64,000 nucleotides of DNA from NCBI GenBank assembly GCA_003150515.1, contig QALW01000010.1, positions 62,001-126,000 of the forward strand. The letters run 5' to 3'. The position numbers were made by a program, and so were the translations under genes. Under the pieces are notes generated by a model. That model saw nothing but the letters and a program-made list of their open reading frames with translations. It was not told the DNA's origin and did not search any database. Of this stretch, positions 41,591-51,620 are shown piece after piece. Position 1 is the first letter of the stretch. Every line of letters begins with the position of its first letter. Source of the stretch: Selenomonadales bacterium. GTDB lineage: Bacteria; Bacillota; Clostridia; Christensenellales; QALW01.

Positions 41591-44500
41591 TTAGGAAATT
41601 TTGCTCTCTTTAAGCTGTACGGACACCATTTTGGATACGCCCTTTTCTTCCATGGCCACGCCGTAAAGGGCGTCCGCCTCCTCCATGGTGGGTTTGCGGT
41701 GGGTTATAACTATAAATTGGGTTTTTTCTGCAAACTGACGCAGATATGCCGCGAAATTATATACGTTGGCTTCGTCCAGCGCCGCTTCTATTTCGTCCAG
41801 AATGCAGAAAGGCGTGGGTTTTAATTTGAGCATGGCGAAAAGAATGGCTATGGCCGTAAGCGCACGCTCGCCGCCTGAGAGCAGGGAAAGCAGCTGCAGC
41901 GCCTTGCCCGGAGGCTGCGCTACAATTTCAATTCCGCTTCCCAGAACGTCCTGGCTGTCTTCCAGCCTCAATTCAGCTCTGCCTCCGCCGAAAAGCTCTT
42001 TAAAAGTTTCTCCGAAATATCCGTTTATAACGGCAAACTGCTCCCTAAACTGCACTTCCATTTTTTTAGTGACGTCTTCAATAATCCGGCGGAGGTCCCT
42101 CTCGGCCTTGCGCAAATCCTCGTTCTGCACGGACAGGCTTTCAAAACGCTCCTTGGAGGAGATATATTCCTCTATGGCGTTGACGTTTACATTGCCTAAT
42201 TCATTTATGGCCCGGCGCAGCCTGGAAATCTCCGACTGCGCTCCGGTTACCTTGAAATTCTCCTGCCTTAGTTCCTCCGCGCCGGCATAAGTCAATTCAT
42301 ATTCATCCCATATGCGCTGCTCCATAACGGCTATATCCGAATCGGTTTTTTGCAGGGATAATTCCAGCTTATGACGGCGCTCGGCCGCAATAAGGGCGTC
42401 CTGCTCCAAATCCTTGATCTTGCGCTGCAATTCCCTGGCCGTTTCTGCCGCCGCCGAACGCGCCTGCTCCAAAGAGGCGGAACGCTCGTTTTCTCTCTCC
42501 AGCGCAATTTTTTTCTGTTCTACTTCTCTGCCCGCCTGTACGCTTTGATTATTTATTTCCTCCAATTGAAGCGCGCCGGCCTTTAATTGCTCGTCCAGCC
42601 GCGCCTTAAGGGCTTCTATACGCTTTAATTCGTTCTGGCCGCGGCTTATTCCCAGCTGAAACGAATCCATTTCCTTTTCCAGCCCTGCCAGCCGGATTTT
42701 CTTAGCCGTCAGCGCTTCAGAGAGGTGGTCCCGCTCTATCAGGCGGCTGTTATATTCGGCCTGACGGGCCGCCAGGTTCTGCTGAGCCTGAGCGCTGTCC
42801 TGCTCCAGGCCGCCCTGCATGCTGTTGATATGTGCAATGTTTTTTTCCAGTTCGGATAAAGTTTCCTGAAGCTGTTCGCCTTCCAGATTCAATTCATCCG
42901 CCGCCGCGCGGTTTTGCTTCATATCCGCGCTGAGCTGATTCATGCGTTCTGAATCCCTGGCAAGGAGAATTTCCGCCTGATGAAGCTGCTGATTCAAATC
43001 ATTCAGGCTTTGTTCGGCCTTCTTTTGCTCTATGCGCAATTGGTCCAGCCGGGCGCTGGCTTTTAAGCAATCCGCCTTTAATTTTTCGGCGGCCTGCGCG
43101 GTTTCTTCAATTTCGCGCGTCCGTCCCAGCAGGGAGGTGAGCTGGCTCTGGCTGGAGCCGCCTGTCATGGAGCCGCCCGCGTTTAATATGTCTCCCGATA
43201 AGGTAACCAGTCTGAAGGAATGTCTGTTGCGGCGCGCCAGATTGATAGCCCAATCCATATTCTCGCAGATAACCGTCCGTCCGAGCAGATTGCTTATTAT
43301 TTCCTTATATTCCTCAGGGCATTTAATGAGCTGGCTGGCCGCGCCGCGGCAGCCGGGGCAGTCCTTCAGGGAATTCTGCTCCTGGGGAGTAAGGGTTTTG
43401 CCCCTTATGGCGCTCACGGGCAGAAAGGTGGCCCGGCCAAGGCTGTTGGCGCGCAGATAATCTATAAGCGCCTTGGCGTCCTCTTCAGAGGGAGTCACTA
43501 TATTTTGCAGGGCGCCTCCCAAAGCCGCTTCTATGGCTCTTTCATATTCTTTGGGCACGCTGATAAGCTGGGCCAGCACTCCGGATATATGCGCTTTGAG
43601 CTGAGGCTGGCTGTCGCAGCGTTTCAAAAGCTGCTTAACGCTCTGCTGATAGCCCTCATAATCATTTTTCATTTCGTTGAGCATATTGAGGCGGGAATGA
43701 GCCGTTTGGAGCTTGGAGGCGCTTTGATTATATTCAGCCTGCCCTTTATTTATGCTCGAGGCTAATTCGCGGGCGCGTTCTGCACTTTGGTCTCGAAGCT
43801 CTTCCAACTGCTTTTTATGCTCGGAAAGGGAGGAGGAAGCCTGGCTCTGTGTGTCTATAGCCTCCTGTATGCTCGCGCGCTCGGCTTCCAGCTCTTTAAG
43901 GCGCGCTTCAGCCCGCTGGTTGCGCTGAAAAATATTCTGACGCATAGTCTCGTAGCGGCTTATATTGGATTTGACGTCCGAAAGGCTGTTCAAAGAGGAT
44001 AAAAGCTTGTTTTTTTCAGCTTCCAGCTCTTCGCTCTGCGCATTAAGCAGGCTGCTGAATTCTTTAAGCGCGTTTTCTTCTCTTTCCAGCTCTGATTTTT
44101 GCGCGTCTAGCTGTTCCTTTAACGCCTGCGAGGCTTGATCGTCTCCCAGCATGGCCTGTTTTATTGTGTTTTCCGATTCTAGTGCGTTGGCGCGTTCTCT
44201 TTCCAAACGCTGGCTGTCTTTAATAACATTTTCCGCTCTTTCATTAAAGAGCAGGCATTCTCCGCTTTCCTTTTCAATGGCGGCGGTGAGGCTTAAAATG
44301 GAGGCCCTGGCCTGCTCCAGCTCGGTTTCTATTTGAGCAAGCTGATTTTCATTAATGGTAAGCTCGCCGTTTAGCTCTTGCGCCAGACGTGTTTTTTCTT
44401 CCTGTTCTCCGGCTATGGACTGCATGCCCGCGCGTATTTCCTCTTTTTTGCGCGCGGATATGCCGTGCTGGTATAAATAAAAATTAACTTCCAGCTCCCT

Positions 44501-45166
44501 GAGCTTTTCGCGCAGAAGAAGATATTGCTGGGCTTTATCCGACTGTTCCTTCAAAGGCCCGAGCCGGCCGTCCAATTCCCCAAGGATATCTCCCAGACGC
44601 GTCAGGTTGTCGCAGGTGCGTTCAAGGCGGCGCTCCGCTTCCAGCTTTTTGGTTTTATATTTCATAATGCCCGCGGCTTCTTCAAAAACAGCGCGCCGTT
44701 CTTCTGTTTTGTTGGAGAGAATGTTGTCAATTTTGCCCTGGCCTATAATTGAATAGCCTTCTTTGCCTATGCCGGTATCCAAAAATAATTCTATTACGTC
44801 TTTAAGCCGGCAGGCGTTTTTGTTTATGTAATATTCGCTTTCGCCGCTGCGGTAAAGCCGGCGGGTTATGGCGACCTCGGAGTAATCTATGGGAAGCTCT
44901 CTGTCGGCATTGTCAAATAGCAGCGTTACTTCGCAGAAAGAAAGCTTTTTGCGGGCCTGAGTGCCCCCGAAAATTATATCCTCCATGCGGCCCCCCCGAA
45001 GCTGCTTGGCGCTTTGCTCGCCCAGCACCCAGCGAACGGCGTCTCCGACGTTGCTTTTTCCGCTTCCGTTCGGGCCCACTATGGCCGTTATGCCTTTGGT
45101 AAAACGCAGCTCGGCTTTATCGGCAAAGGATTTGAAGCCGTATATATCCAGGCTTTTTAAAAACAA
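41591..45166 (-). CDS. smc: Chromosome partition protein SMC
   Basis: Condensin ATPase that organises and segregates the chromosome. About 1191 residues: Walker A GPNGSGKSNVGDAVRWVLGE near residue 32, long coiled coil (about 170-500), hinge (about 505-650, with SGVLAQLISVPKEYERAIEA), second coiled coil, then signature LSGGERALTAIAILF and Walker B FCILDEIEAALDEANV. TTG at 45166 is taken as start: GGAGG lies 9 nt upstream and it gives LFLKSLDIYGFKSFAD, the normal SMC beginning; an 18-residue extension is possible but atypical. Confidence 0.97.
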   Translation of the reverse strand: MFLKSLDIYGFKSFADKAELRFTKGITAIVGPNGSGKSNVGDAVRWVLGEQSAKQLRGGRMEDIIFGGTQARKKLSFCEVTLLFDNADRELPIDYSEVAITRRLYRSGESEYYINKNACRLKDVIELFLDTGIGKEGYSIIGQGKIDNILSNKTEERRAVFEEAAGIMKYKTKKLEAERRLERTCDNLTRLGDILGELDGRLGPLKEQSDKAQQYLLLREKLRELEVNFYLYQHGISARKKEEIRAGMQSIAGEQEEKTRLAQELNGELTINENQLAQIETELEQARASILSLTAAIEKESGECLLFNERAENVIKDSQRLERERANALESENTIKQAMLGDDQASQALKEQLDAQKSELEREENALKEFSSLLNAQSEELEAEKNKLLSSLNSLSDVKSNISRYETMRQNIFQRNQRAEARLKELEAERASIQEAIDTQSQASSSLSEHKKQLEELRDQSAERARELASSINKGQAEYNQSASKLQTAHSRLNMLNEMKNDYEGYQQSVKQLLKRCDSQPQLKAHISGVLAQLISVPKEYERAIEAALGGALQNIVTPSEEDAKALIDYLRANSLGRATFLPVSAIRGKTLTPQEQNSLKDCPGCRGAASQLIKCPEEYKEIISNLLGRTVICENMDWAINLARRNRHSFRLVTLSGDILNAGGSMTGGSSQSQLTSLLGRTREIEETAQAAEKLKADCLKASARLDQLRIEQKKAEQSLNDLNQQLHQAEILLARDSERMNQLSADMKQNRAAADELNLEGEQLQETLSELEKNIAHINSMQGGLEQDSAQAQQNLAARQAEYNSRLIERDHLSEALTAKKIRLAGLEKEMDSFQLGISRGQNELKRIEALKARLDEQLKAGALQLEEINNQSVQAGREVEQKKIALERENERSASLEQARSAAAETARELQRKIKDLEQDALIAAERRHKLELSLQKTDSDIAVMEQRIWDEYELTYAGAEELRQENFKVTGAQSEISRLRRAINELGNVNVNAIEEYISSKERFESLSVQNEDLRKAERDLRRIIEDVTKKMEVQFREQFAVINGYFGETFKELFGGGRAELRLEDSQDVLGSGIEIVAQPPGKALQLLSLLSGGERALTAIAILFAMLKLKPTPFCILDEIEAALDEANVYNFAAYLRQFAEKTQFIVITHRKPTMEEADALYGVAMEEKGVSKMVSVQLKESKIS

Positions 45167-45235
45167 GCTTATCTGCCTCCAGAGCGCCGCGGTTACGGGC
45201 GCGTTGATTATATTGTCCAATTCATAAACTAATTA

Positions 45236-45264
45236 ATTATATCATATTTAAGATGTTTTGTACA
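45236..45264 (-). promoter_or_regulatory. smc-ftsY promoter
   Basis: Minus strand: TGTACA (45259-45264), 17-nt spacer, TATAAT (45236-45241) with an upstream TG giving an extended -10. Confidence 0.65.
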
Positions 45265-45367
45265 GCTTTGACGAATGCAATGAACGGGATTCTGCATCTA
45301 TATAAGAAATGTTGAATTTTACAAGTTCCAATATTATTTTTCTGCTAAAACATATTAATATTGTGCA

Positions 45368-45396
45368 TTGAATTTAGCATTCTTTTCATTTATAAT
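45368..45396 (+). promoter_or_regulatory. Promoter of solute-binding lipoprotein gene 1
   Basis: TTGAAT (45368-45373), 17-nt spacer, TATAAT (45391-45396), about 30 nt before the start codon, ahead of AAAGGAGG. Confidence 0.75.
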
Positions 45397-45426
45397 TAAA
45401 TTATTATTATTAAAGGAGGTTTATCA

Positions 45427-46947
45427 ATGAAGAAGGGCATTAAGCTTCTTATTTGCGCGCTGTGCCTTGTTTTCTGTTTGGGCATGCTTGCGGGATGCAA
45501 TGGAAACGGGGACGACGCTACGGCGACGCCTGCTCCTACCGGCGGCGCTACGTCAAATCCCACTGGTACCAATCAAGCGCAGAATCCGTATCTCAGGCCC
45601 AGGGATGAGAGCCTGCAAAATGCTATAAAGGAAGGCGAGACTTATCGTTTCTTCGTTTATACCACTAATGACGCCAACAATCCGTTTGAATCTATGGATG
45701 ATGAGAACAGAGAGTACAGCATGAACCGTAAAAACGCTTATGAGCAGCATTACGGCATTACTATCGAATATGTGGTGACGACGGGCAGCTGGTATGTGGA
45801 TTTTGCCGCTGCGGCGTTTGCGGGAACTCCCACGACTGATCTTTATCACGCGGGCGGCCCCTTTAGCATGTATACAAATTACAATTATCAGGGCAATCCG
45901 GGCAGCGTGCTTGAGCCTCTGAGCCAGTATTCGCAGTATGCTAATTTTACCGACGGCGAATGGTTTGACCAGGAAAGCCAGCAGGTGACTACATACGGCG
46001 GACAGCTTTATTTCTGCGTTCCTAACGGCGTAGGCATAGATTCAGTTTCTTCCAATCTGGTTGTTATATTCAATAAGCAGATTTTAGAAGCGGCCGGATA
46101 TGAAGATACTGAAATATATGATATGTGGCGCAATAAGGAATGGAACTGGGATAAATTAAGAGAGATTGCCCAGAATACCACCGATTTGGATAATGAGATT
46201 TACGGCATAACCACTGGTGAAAACAACGCGCTTATGTGGGGCCTGCTGCCCAGCAATAACGCGGCCATTCTTTCGCAGACTGAGGATGCGGAATCGGGCC
46301 AGTCCTACTGGGCTTTCTCCGGAAATACCGATAACGCTCTGGAAGCCTGGGATTTCTTCATTCAGATGGGCAAAGATAACACGGTGCTTTTATCCAACGC
46401 GACTGAAGTAACCGCTTTTAGGTCGGGCAGCCTGGCTATGATGGTTACATATGTGAACCGCGCCGATACTCTGACCAACTATCGTCAGTATCCGGAATTT
46501 GGTATAGTGCCTGTTCCCATGGGCCCCAAGGCGGACGATTATGTATCCACAAACAACTGGTTTACACCTTTGTGCGTATTTAAGAATACAGCTAATCCTG
46601 CCGGTTCGGTTCAGCTGCTTTCGGAATATGTAGCTCCCAGATATGCAAAGAGCAGTGAAGAAGCTTCAGCTATGTTTGAGGCGAGCGCGGTGAGCATGGT
46701 CTGCGACGACGAATCCATAGAAGTGCTTCGTACTATACCTGATATTTCCATTACCGAGCCGTATATAATTTACTGGAGCACTCCGAGCTTCAGCGATGGA
46801 AATGCTGATATGGCGCTTTGCAATCTGTATACCGACCATAACGCTAACTTCATCAGCGGAGCTGAAACTCCCGCGGTATTGTTTGAATCAATTGAGGGCG
46901 CGCTGAATAACGCGCTTAAGGATGCTCAGATAATATTTTCAAATTGA
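45427..46947 (+). CDS. Extracellular solute-binding lipoprotein 1
   Basis: 506 residues, predicted ABC-transporter-type family 1 substrate-binding lipoprotein. Signal peptide ends in the lipobox LAGC (Cys at residue 24), followed by a Thr/Pro/Gly linker (TATPAPTGG). The mature protein has AGTPTTDLYHAGGPF, GGQLYFCVPN, a FRSGSLAMMVTYVNRADTL helix and EFGIVPVPMGPKADDY, typical of carbohydrate-binding members. It is the first of four tandem paralogues. No permease or ATPase gene lies nearby, so the transporter must be encoded elsewhere, or the proteins act as sensors or capture proteins. Substrate unknown. Confidence 0.88.
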   Translation: MKKGIKLLICALCLVFCLGMLAGCNGNGDDATATPAPTGGATSNPTGTNQAQNPYLRPRDESLQNAIKEGETYRFFVYTTNDANNPFESMDDENREYSMNRKNAYEQHYGITIEYVVTTGSWYVDFAAAAFAGTPTTDLYHAGGPFSMYTNYNYQGNPGSVLEPLSQYSQYANFTDGEWFDQESQQVTTYGGQLYFCVPNGVGIDSVSSNLVVIFNKQILEAAGYEDTEIYDMWRNKEWNWDKLREIAQNTTDLDNEIYGITTGENNALMWGLLPSNNAAILSQTEDAESGQSYWAFSGNTDNALEAWDFFIQMGKDNTVLLSNATEVTAFRSGSLAMMVTYVNRADTLTNYRQYPEFGIVPVPMGPKADDYVSTNNWFTPLCVFKNTANPAGSVQLLSEYVAPRYAKSSEEASAMFEASAVSMVCDDESIEVLRTIPDISITEPYIIYWSTPSFSDGNADMALCNLYTDHNANFISGAETPAVLFESIEGALNNALKDAQIIFSN

Positions 46948-46990
46948 TCGCTGAGTTTAGTCCGTTATTGATTTAATTCATGATTTGAAG

Positions 46991-47026
46991 ATACCGTACG
47001 CATTTTATTTGCGTACGGTATTTTTT
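46991..47026 (+). terminator. Terminator of lipoprotein gene 1
   Basis: An 11-bp perfect stem (46991-47001 with 47011-47021) followed by TTTTTT. Confidence 0.92.
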
Positions 47027-47461
47027 ATTGCTGTATATTTTTTGGGGAGTACCGGATAGCCTTTCGGGAGAGCGCCGCGCGGCGGGTGGGCAATATAAAC
47101 GGGCGCGGAGAAAGAATTAAGGGAGAAGGATAAATAAAAGGGGAGGAGAAAAGCAGGGAGAAAAAAGAAAGCTGGGGCGCGCCCTCATTAATGGCTCCGC
47201 AGCCTGGAGAAAGATAAAAAAGGGGAGAAGGGAAAAGAGAGAGGAGGAAGGAAAGAGCAGGGGGATAAGAGCGGAGCCGGGCGGGCAGGGCCGCGCAGCG
47301 ATAAAAGGAAGGATAAAGGCAGGTTTCTAGCAGCTTAAGCATTCAAGCGGGGACGCCCCGCCCTTTAAAGGAGGGCGCCGTAAAGAACGTATTAAGGGTC
47401 TAGAAAATAATATAAGCCCCGAAGCAAAGATGATAACCATAGAATCCATCAACGGCGCCCG
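47027..47461. other. Purine-rich non-coding tract
   Basis: The plus strand of 47100-47165 and 47205-47275 is almost all A and G, in runs such as GGGGAGGAGAAAAG, interrupted at 47175-47205 by a mixed segment. An open frame on the other strand (47025-47342) has only low-complexity Leu/Pro/Ser content and no ribosome binding site, so I do not call it a gene. A short GCGGGG/CCCCGC palindrome is at 47348-47362. No known RNA recognised. Confidence 0.5.
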
Positions 47462-47502
47462 GGCCCCTGGCCGGCCGCACGCTGCGCGGCCGGCCAGGGG
47501 CC
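47462..47502. repeat. GC-rich palindrome G
   Basis: A perfect 17-bp stem (47462-47478 with 47486-47502) with a 7-nt loop, built from GGCCCCTGG and CCGGCCGC blocks like single arms of the cloverleaf repeats. It has no outer stem that I can see, and no T run. The rest of the gap to the next gene (47503-47815) is AT-rich with nothing recognisable. Confidence 0.7.
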
Positions 47503-47815
47503 ATAAATATAACCCCGCCCGCTTTGCGCGTTCTAGGAGCGTTATTTAATTAATCCATATCAATATACAATAAAATCTCTGGAATTTATATACCGTTAAC
47601 TTAAAAAACTTTTGATTTATTTCATGCAATTTTCAATGCAAAATATATATCTTTGAGCGATATTCTCAATAAAAACAATAATATTGTTGAATTCAGGCGC
47701 TGAAATCATCCCCGATATGGATTTCCGCCAATTCTGTACATCCACTATTAGGATAAATCTATAAAAATTTTGTTTATATTTCAAAAAAATCTTGAATTCT
47801 TTTTTGATTTTCATA

Positions 47816-47844
47816 TTGCAATTTAAAAATCAATATAGTATAAT
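47816..47844 (+). promoter_or_regulatory. Promoter of solute-binding lipoprotein gene 2
   Basis: TTGCAA (47816-47821), 17-nt spacer, TATAAT (47839-47844). Confidence 0.75.
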
Positions 47845-47899
47845 AAGCATACATATCAAAATGGACTTTTGTTCAAATAAATTAAGGAGGTAAAGCTTA

Positions 47900-49420
47900 A
47901 TGAAAAAAAGTATCAAGGTACTGATATGTGCGCTGTGTCTCGTTTTCTGCTTGGGCATTCTGGCGAGCTGCGGCCCGACTGGTTCGACGGAGACGGCTAC
48001 TCCTGCTCCTACCGGCAATGCAACTTCTGCTGCAACTTCAACGTCTGAAGCAGGAGATCCTTATCTCAGACCAAGAGATGAGAGCCTGAAAAACGCTGTT
48101 AAAGAGGGAGAAACGTATAGATATTTTATTTATACAACCAACGATCCCAATAATCCGTTTGAGGCGGACAGCGATGAAAACAGAGAATTTAATCTTAATA
48201 GAAAGAGCCATTACGAGGCGGCTTACGGTATTACTATTGAATATGTGGTGACCGTAGCAGACTGGGCTAACAGTTTTGCAGCCGCTGCGTATGCCGGCAC
48301 TCCCACGACCGATATATTCCATGCCGGCGGTCCTTTCACTATGTATACTCAGTATAACTACCAGAGCAATCCCGGCGCTATACTCGAGCCTTTGAGCCAG
48401 TATAAGGAATATGCTGATTTTGAAGATTCCGAATGGTTTGATACGGAAAGCCAGAAATCCGCTACGTTCGGCGGCAACCTCTATTTTGCCGTTCCCAATC
48501 AGGTGGGTATTGCTTCTGTTTCCCTGAATCAGGTTGTTATGTTTAATAAAGCCATCCTTGAGGGCGCCGGCTATGAAGCTGATGAAATATACGATATGTG
48601 GCGCAATAAGGAATGGACTTGGGAGAAATTCAGAGAGGTCGCTCAGAATACTACCGACCTTGACAATGAAATTTACGGCGTTACCGTTGGCCAGAACAAC
48701 TCCCTTATGTGGGGCCTGCTGCCCAGCAATAACGCGGCCATTCTTTCTCAGATTGAGGATTCGGAAAGCGGACAGTCCTACTGGGCTTTCTCGGGCGACA
48801 GCAATAACGCTCTGGAAGCTTGGGATTTCTTCATCCAGCTGGGCAAAGATAATTCCCTCCTGCTTAACCATAACGCTGAAGAAGCAACCACTTTCCGCGC
48901 GGGCAGCATTGCTATGATGGTTACATGTGTAAACCGTGCCGATGTATTGACCAACTATCGTCAGTATCCTGAATTCGGCATAGTGCCTGTTCCCATTGGC
49001 CCGCAGGCTGATGATTATGTTTCCTCCTGCAACTGGTTTACTCCTCTGTGCGTATTTAAGGGCACTGCCAATCCTGCCGGCGCTGTGCAGGTATTGTCCG
49101 AGTATGCAGCTCCCAGATACGCTAAGAGCAGCGAAGAGGCTCAGGCTCAGTTTGAAGCCGGCGCTATAGGCATAGTATGCGACGACGAATCTATAGAAGT
49201 GCTCAGGACTATACCTGAAATTTCTATCACAGAGCCTTACATCATCTTCTGGAACACCCCCACGTTCAGCACGGGCAGCTCGGAAATCGCTCTTTGCAAT
49301 CTGTACTGGGATTACTATACCGGATTTATAGACGGTTCGCAGACTCCTTCTACTCTGTTTGAGTCTGTTTCCGGAGCGCTTAATGAAGCCCTGAAAGCTG
49401 CGCAGGTTGTGCTTTCATAA
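47900..49420 (+). CDS. Extracellular solute-binding lipoprotein 2
   Basis: 506 residues, closely similar to copy 1 throughout. Lipobox is LASC instead of LAGC. Linker TATPAPTGNATSAATSTSEA is copy-specific. It keeps AGTPTTDIFHAGGPF, GGNLYFAVPN, MWRNKEWTWEKFREVAQNTT and EFGIVPVPIGPQADDYV. Long blocks are identical at DNA level to copies 1 and 3 around 48698-48740, pointing to recent duplication or gene conversion. AAGGAGG precedes the ATG. Own promoter and terminator. Confidence 0.88.
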   Translation: MKKSIKVLICALCLVFCLGILASCGPTGSTETATPAPTGNATSAATSTSEAGDPYLRPRDESLKNAVKEGETYRYFIYTTNDPNNPFEADSDENREFNLNRKSHYEAAYGITIEYVVTVADWANSFAAAAYAGTPTTDIFHAGGPFTMYTQYNYQSNPGAILEPLSQYKEYADFEDSEWFDTESQKSATFGGNLYFAVPNQVGIASVSLNQVVMFNKAILEGAGYEADEIYDMWRNKEWTWEKFREVAQNTTDLDNEIYGVTVGQNNSLMWGLLPSNNAAILSQIEDSESGQSYWAFSGDSNNALEAWDFFIQLGKDNSLLLNHNAEEATTFRAGSIAMMVTCVNRADVLTNYRQYPEFGIVPVPIGPQADDYVSSCNWFTPLCVFKGTANPAGAVQVLSEYAAPRYAKSSEEAQAQFEAGAIGIVCDDESIEVLRTIPEISITEPYIIFWNTPTFSTGSSEIALCNLYWDYYTGFIDGSQTPSTLFESVSGALNEALKAAQVVLS

Positions 49421-49486
49421 ACAGAGGTTAAACGCATATGTGAGCCGACATATGCTCAGCGTCTGCATTATTTGAGAACAAATAAC

Positions 49487-49522
49487 GGCCCGGAGAGAGC
49501 AAGAGATTTTTCTCTTCGGGCC
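49487..49522 (+). terminator. Possible terminator of lipoprotein gene 2
   Basis: GGCCCG (49487-49492) pairs with CGGGCC (49517-49522) around an AAGAGA/TCTCTT hairpin (49501-49516). An A/T-rich stretch follows, but no clean T run. Confidence 0.6.
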
Positions 49523-49953
49523 ATTTTAAAAAACATTTTAAGCTTTACTTCTTAACAACCCTTTTATAAATAATCTGTACAATACCATTAATCAATTATA
49601 TGTTTTGCGGGAACGGCGCGTCCGCTTTGCTGTACACATTTTAAATACTTCAGCTATATTTTTATACTCGTATTTGCGGCTGCCGCGGTTTTCCGTAAAA
49701 TTCTTAGAGAGCAGAGGAGGATTATTTAATCAAGCAGGACGGCGGGACGCATAAATGCTCAAGCATTTCAAATATAACGGCGTCCTCTGAGCGGATAAGC
49801 GTTTTCCATACGGCGCGTTCTTTCAGAATTGTATTGTCTATTCCTGCTATATGAAAATAACCGTTTCTGTGCATGGCTGGGATGTATGCGAATATTCTTA
49901 TAGTAATAAGTGCATTTATAGATTCTATATCTGCATTTAAATAAAAGAGGAGG
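49523..49953. other. Long leader or spacer before lipoprotein gene 3
   Basis: About 430 nt, AT-rich at the left. A strong AGAGGAGG (about 49710-49717) appears without a usable start codon after it. A small hairpin AAATGC/GCATTT lies near 49754-49769. No gene, known RNA, or clear promoter recognised; the true promoter of gene 3 must be here. Confidence 0.4.
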
Positions 49954-51483
49954 TTGTTTATGAGAAAACATTTTAGGGTACTTATCTGCGCGGTATGCCT
50001 GATTATCTGCCTGGGCATGCTCGCAGGCTGCGGGGACGGAGCTCAGAGCAGCAGTCCGACTCCTGCGCCGACAGGGGCGCAAACGGCGGGGAATACGCCT
50101 AAAACTGAAACTTATCTTATGGACCGGGATGATGAAAATCTGAAAAATGCGATCAAGGAAGGGGAAATTTATAGATATTTTGAATGGCAGATTACCGATC
50201 CTAACGATCCTTTTGCGTCATCAAGCGCCGAAGGCAAAGAATATGCTATGAATCGCCGCAACGCTGTTGAACAAAAATACGGCATTACCATTCAATATGT
50301 CGTGGCTACAGCTAACTGGGCGGGAGATTTCGCCGCCGCGGCTTATGCCGGCGCGCCCACAACCGACGTATATAATGCGGGCGGCCCTTTTACTATGTAC
50401 GCTAATTATAATTATCAAGGCAATCCGGGCGCCGTGCTCGAGCCTTTAAGCCAGTATTCGGAATATGCGGATTTTAACGATTCTGAATGGTATGATACTG
50501 AAAGCCAAAAGGTGTCCACTTTCAGCGGAGATCTTTATTTTGCCATACCTAATATGATAGGCGTTGACGGAGTTTCGTTAAATCAGGTGGTTTTCTTTAA
50601 TAAAGAAATATTGGCCGCCAACGGCTATGAGGACGACGAAATCTATCAAATGTATAAAGACGGGAGCTGGACTTGGGAAAAATTCAGAGAAATAGCGCTG
50701 GCCTGCACTGATTTGGATAACGACGTCTATGGAATAACTATGGGAGAAAATAACGCGCTTATGTGGGGCCTGCTGCCCAGCAATAACGCGGCTATTCTTT
50801 CTCAGATTGAGGATGCGGAATCGGGCCAAACCTATTGGGGATTTACGGGCAACAGCGATAATGCTCTGGAAGCCTGGGATTTCTTTATTCAGCTTGGCAA
50901 GGATCAATCTATTTATCTTTCTTCCTCACCGCTGGAAGCGGCGTTTTTCCGCGCGGGCAATACGGCTATGATGTCAACGTATGTCAACCGCGCCGGTATG
51001 CTTACTAACGAACGCAGCTATCCTCAATTTGGAATAGTGCCCGTTCCTAAAGGGCCTAAGGCGGATAATTACGTTTCCTCCTGCAACTGGTTTGTGCCGT
51101 TATGCGTATTTAAGGGCACGTCCAATCCTGCAGGCTCAGTGCAGTTCCTGTCTGAATATTGCGCTCCCAGATATGCCAGAAGCAGCGAGGAGGCTATGGC
51201 GTCCTTTGACGCGGACGCAATGAAGATAGTCTGCGATGAAGAGAGCATAGAGGTGCTCAGATTTATACCTGAAATATCTATAACCGAGCCTTACATTATA
51301 TATTGGACTACGCCCACCTTTACTTCGGGCGCTGGGGAAATGCCTCTTGCGTATCTCTTCTGGAATTATAACGAGGCCTTTATAGACGGCTCTCAAACCC
51401 CTGCGGTGCTGTTTGAATCGGTTGAGGGCGCGCTTAACGAAACGCTTAAAAACGCGCAGATTATTCTTTCAACGGATGAATAA
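49954..51483 (+). CDS. Extracellular solute-binding lipoprotein 3
   Basis: 509-residue predicted protein; the first codons are ATGTTTATG, and the second ATG (49960, MRKHFRVLICAVCLIIC) has AGAGGAGG at the right distance, so 507 residues is more likely. Lipobox LAGC. Keeps the family blocks AGAPTTDVYNAGGPF, SGDLYFAIPN, FRAGNTAMMSTYVNRAGML and QFGIVPVPKGPKADNYV. It differs from copies 1 and 2 in using MYKDGSWTWEKFREI where they have MWRNKEW, a change shared in part with copy 4, so copies 3 and 4 may form a subgroup. Confidence 0.87.
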   Translation: MFMRKHFRVLICAVCLIICLGMLAGCGDGAQSSSPTPAPTGAQTAGNTPKTETYLMDRDDENLKNAIKEGEIYRYFEWQITDPNDPFASSSAEGKEYAMNRRNAVEQKYGITIQYVVATANWAGDFAAAAYAGAPTTDVYNAGGPFTMYANYNYQGNPGAVLEPLSQYSEYADFNDSEWYDTESQKVSTFSGDLYFAIPNMIGVDGVSLNQVVFFNKEILAANGYEDDEIYQMYKDGSWTWEKFREIALACTDLDNDVYGITMGENNALMWGLLPSNNAAILSQIEDAESGQTYWGFTGNSDNALEAWDFFIQLGKDQSIYLSSSPLEAAFFRAGNTAMMSTYVNRAGMLTNERSYPQFGIVPVPKGPKADNYVSSCNWFVPLCVFKGTSNPAGSVQFLSEYCAPRYARSSEEAMASFDADAMKIVCDEESIEVLRFIPEISITEPYIIYWTTPTFTSGAGEMPLAYLFWNYNEAFIDGSQTPAVLFESVEGALNETLKNAQIILSTDE

Positions 51484-51570
51484 AATGCTTTATTTTAACA
51501 CGCCTTGAAATAATGCAACTACGCGTTAATATACGCATGCGATTAAATTTACGGCCGGCATGGCCGGAGC

Positions 51571-51620
51571 AAGAGCGCCCGGAAGAAGCTAAGAACTTTT
51601 TCCGGGCGCTCTTATTTATT
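51571..51620 (+). terminator. Terminator of lipoprotein gene 3
   Basis: A 13-bp perfect stem (51571-51583 with 51601-51613) followed by ATTTATT. Confidence 0.85.

Noticed and set aside
47025..47342. Minus-strand 105-codon open frame
   Set aside because: It is the complement of a polypurine tract; the Leu/Pro/Ser/Phe-rich product and lack of a start signal argue against a gene.
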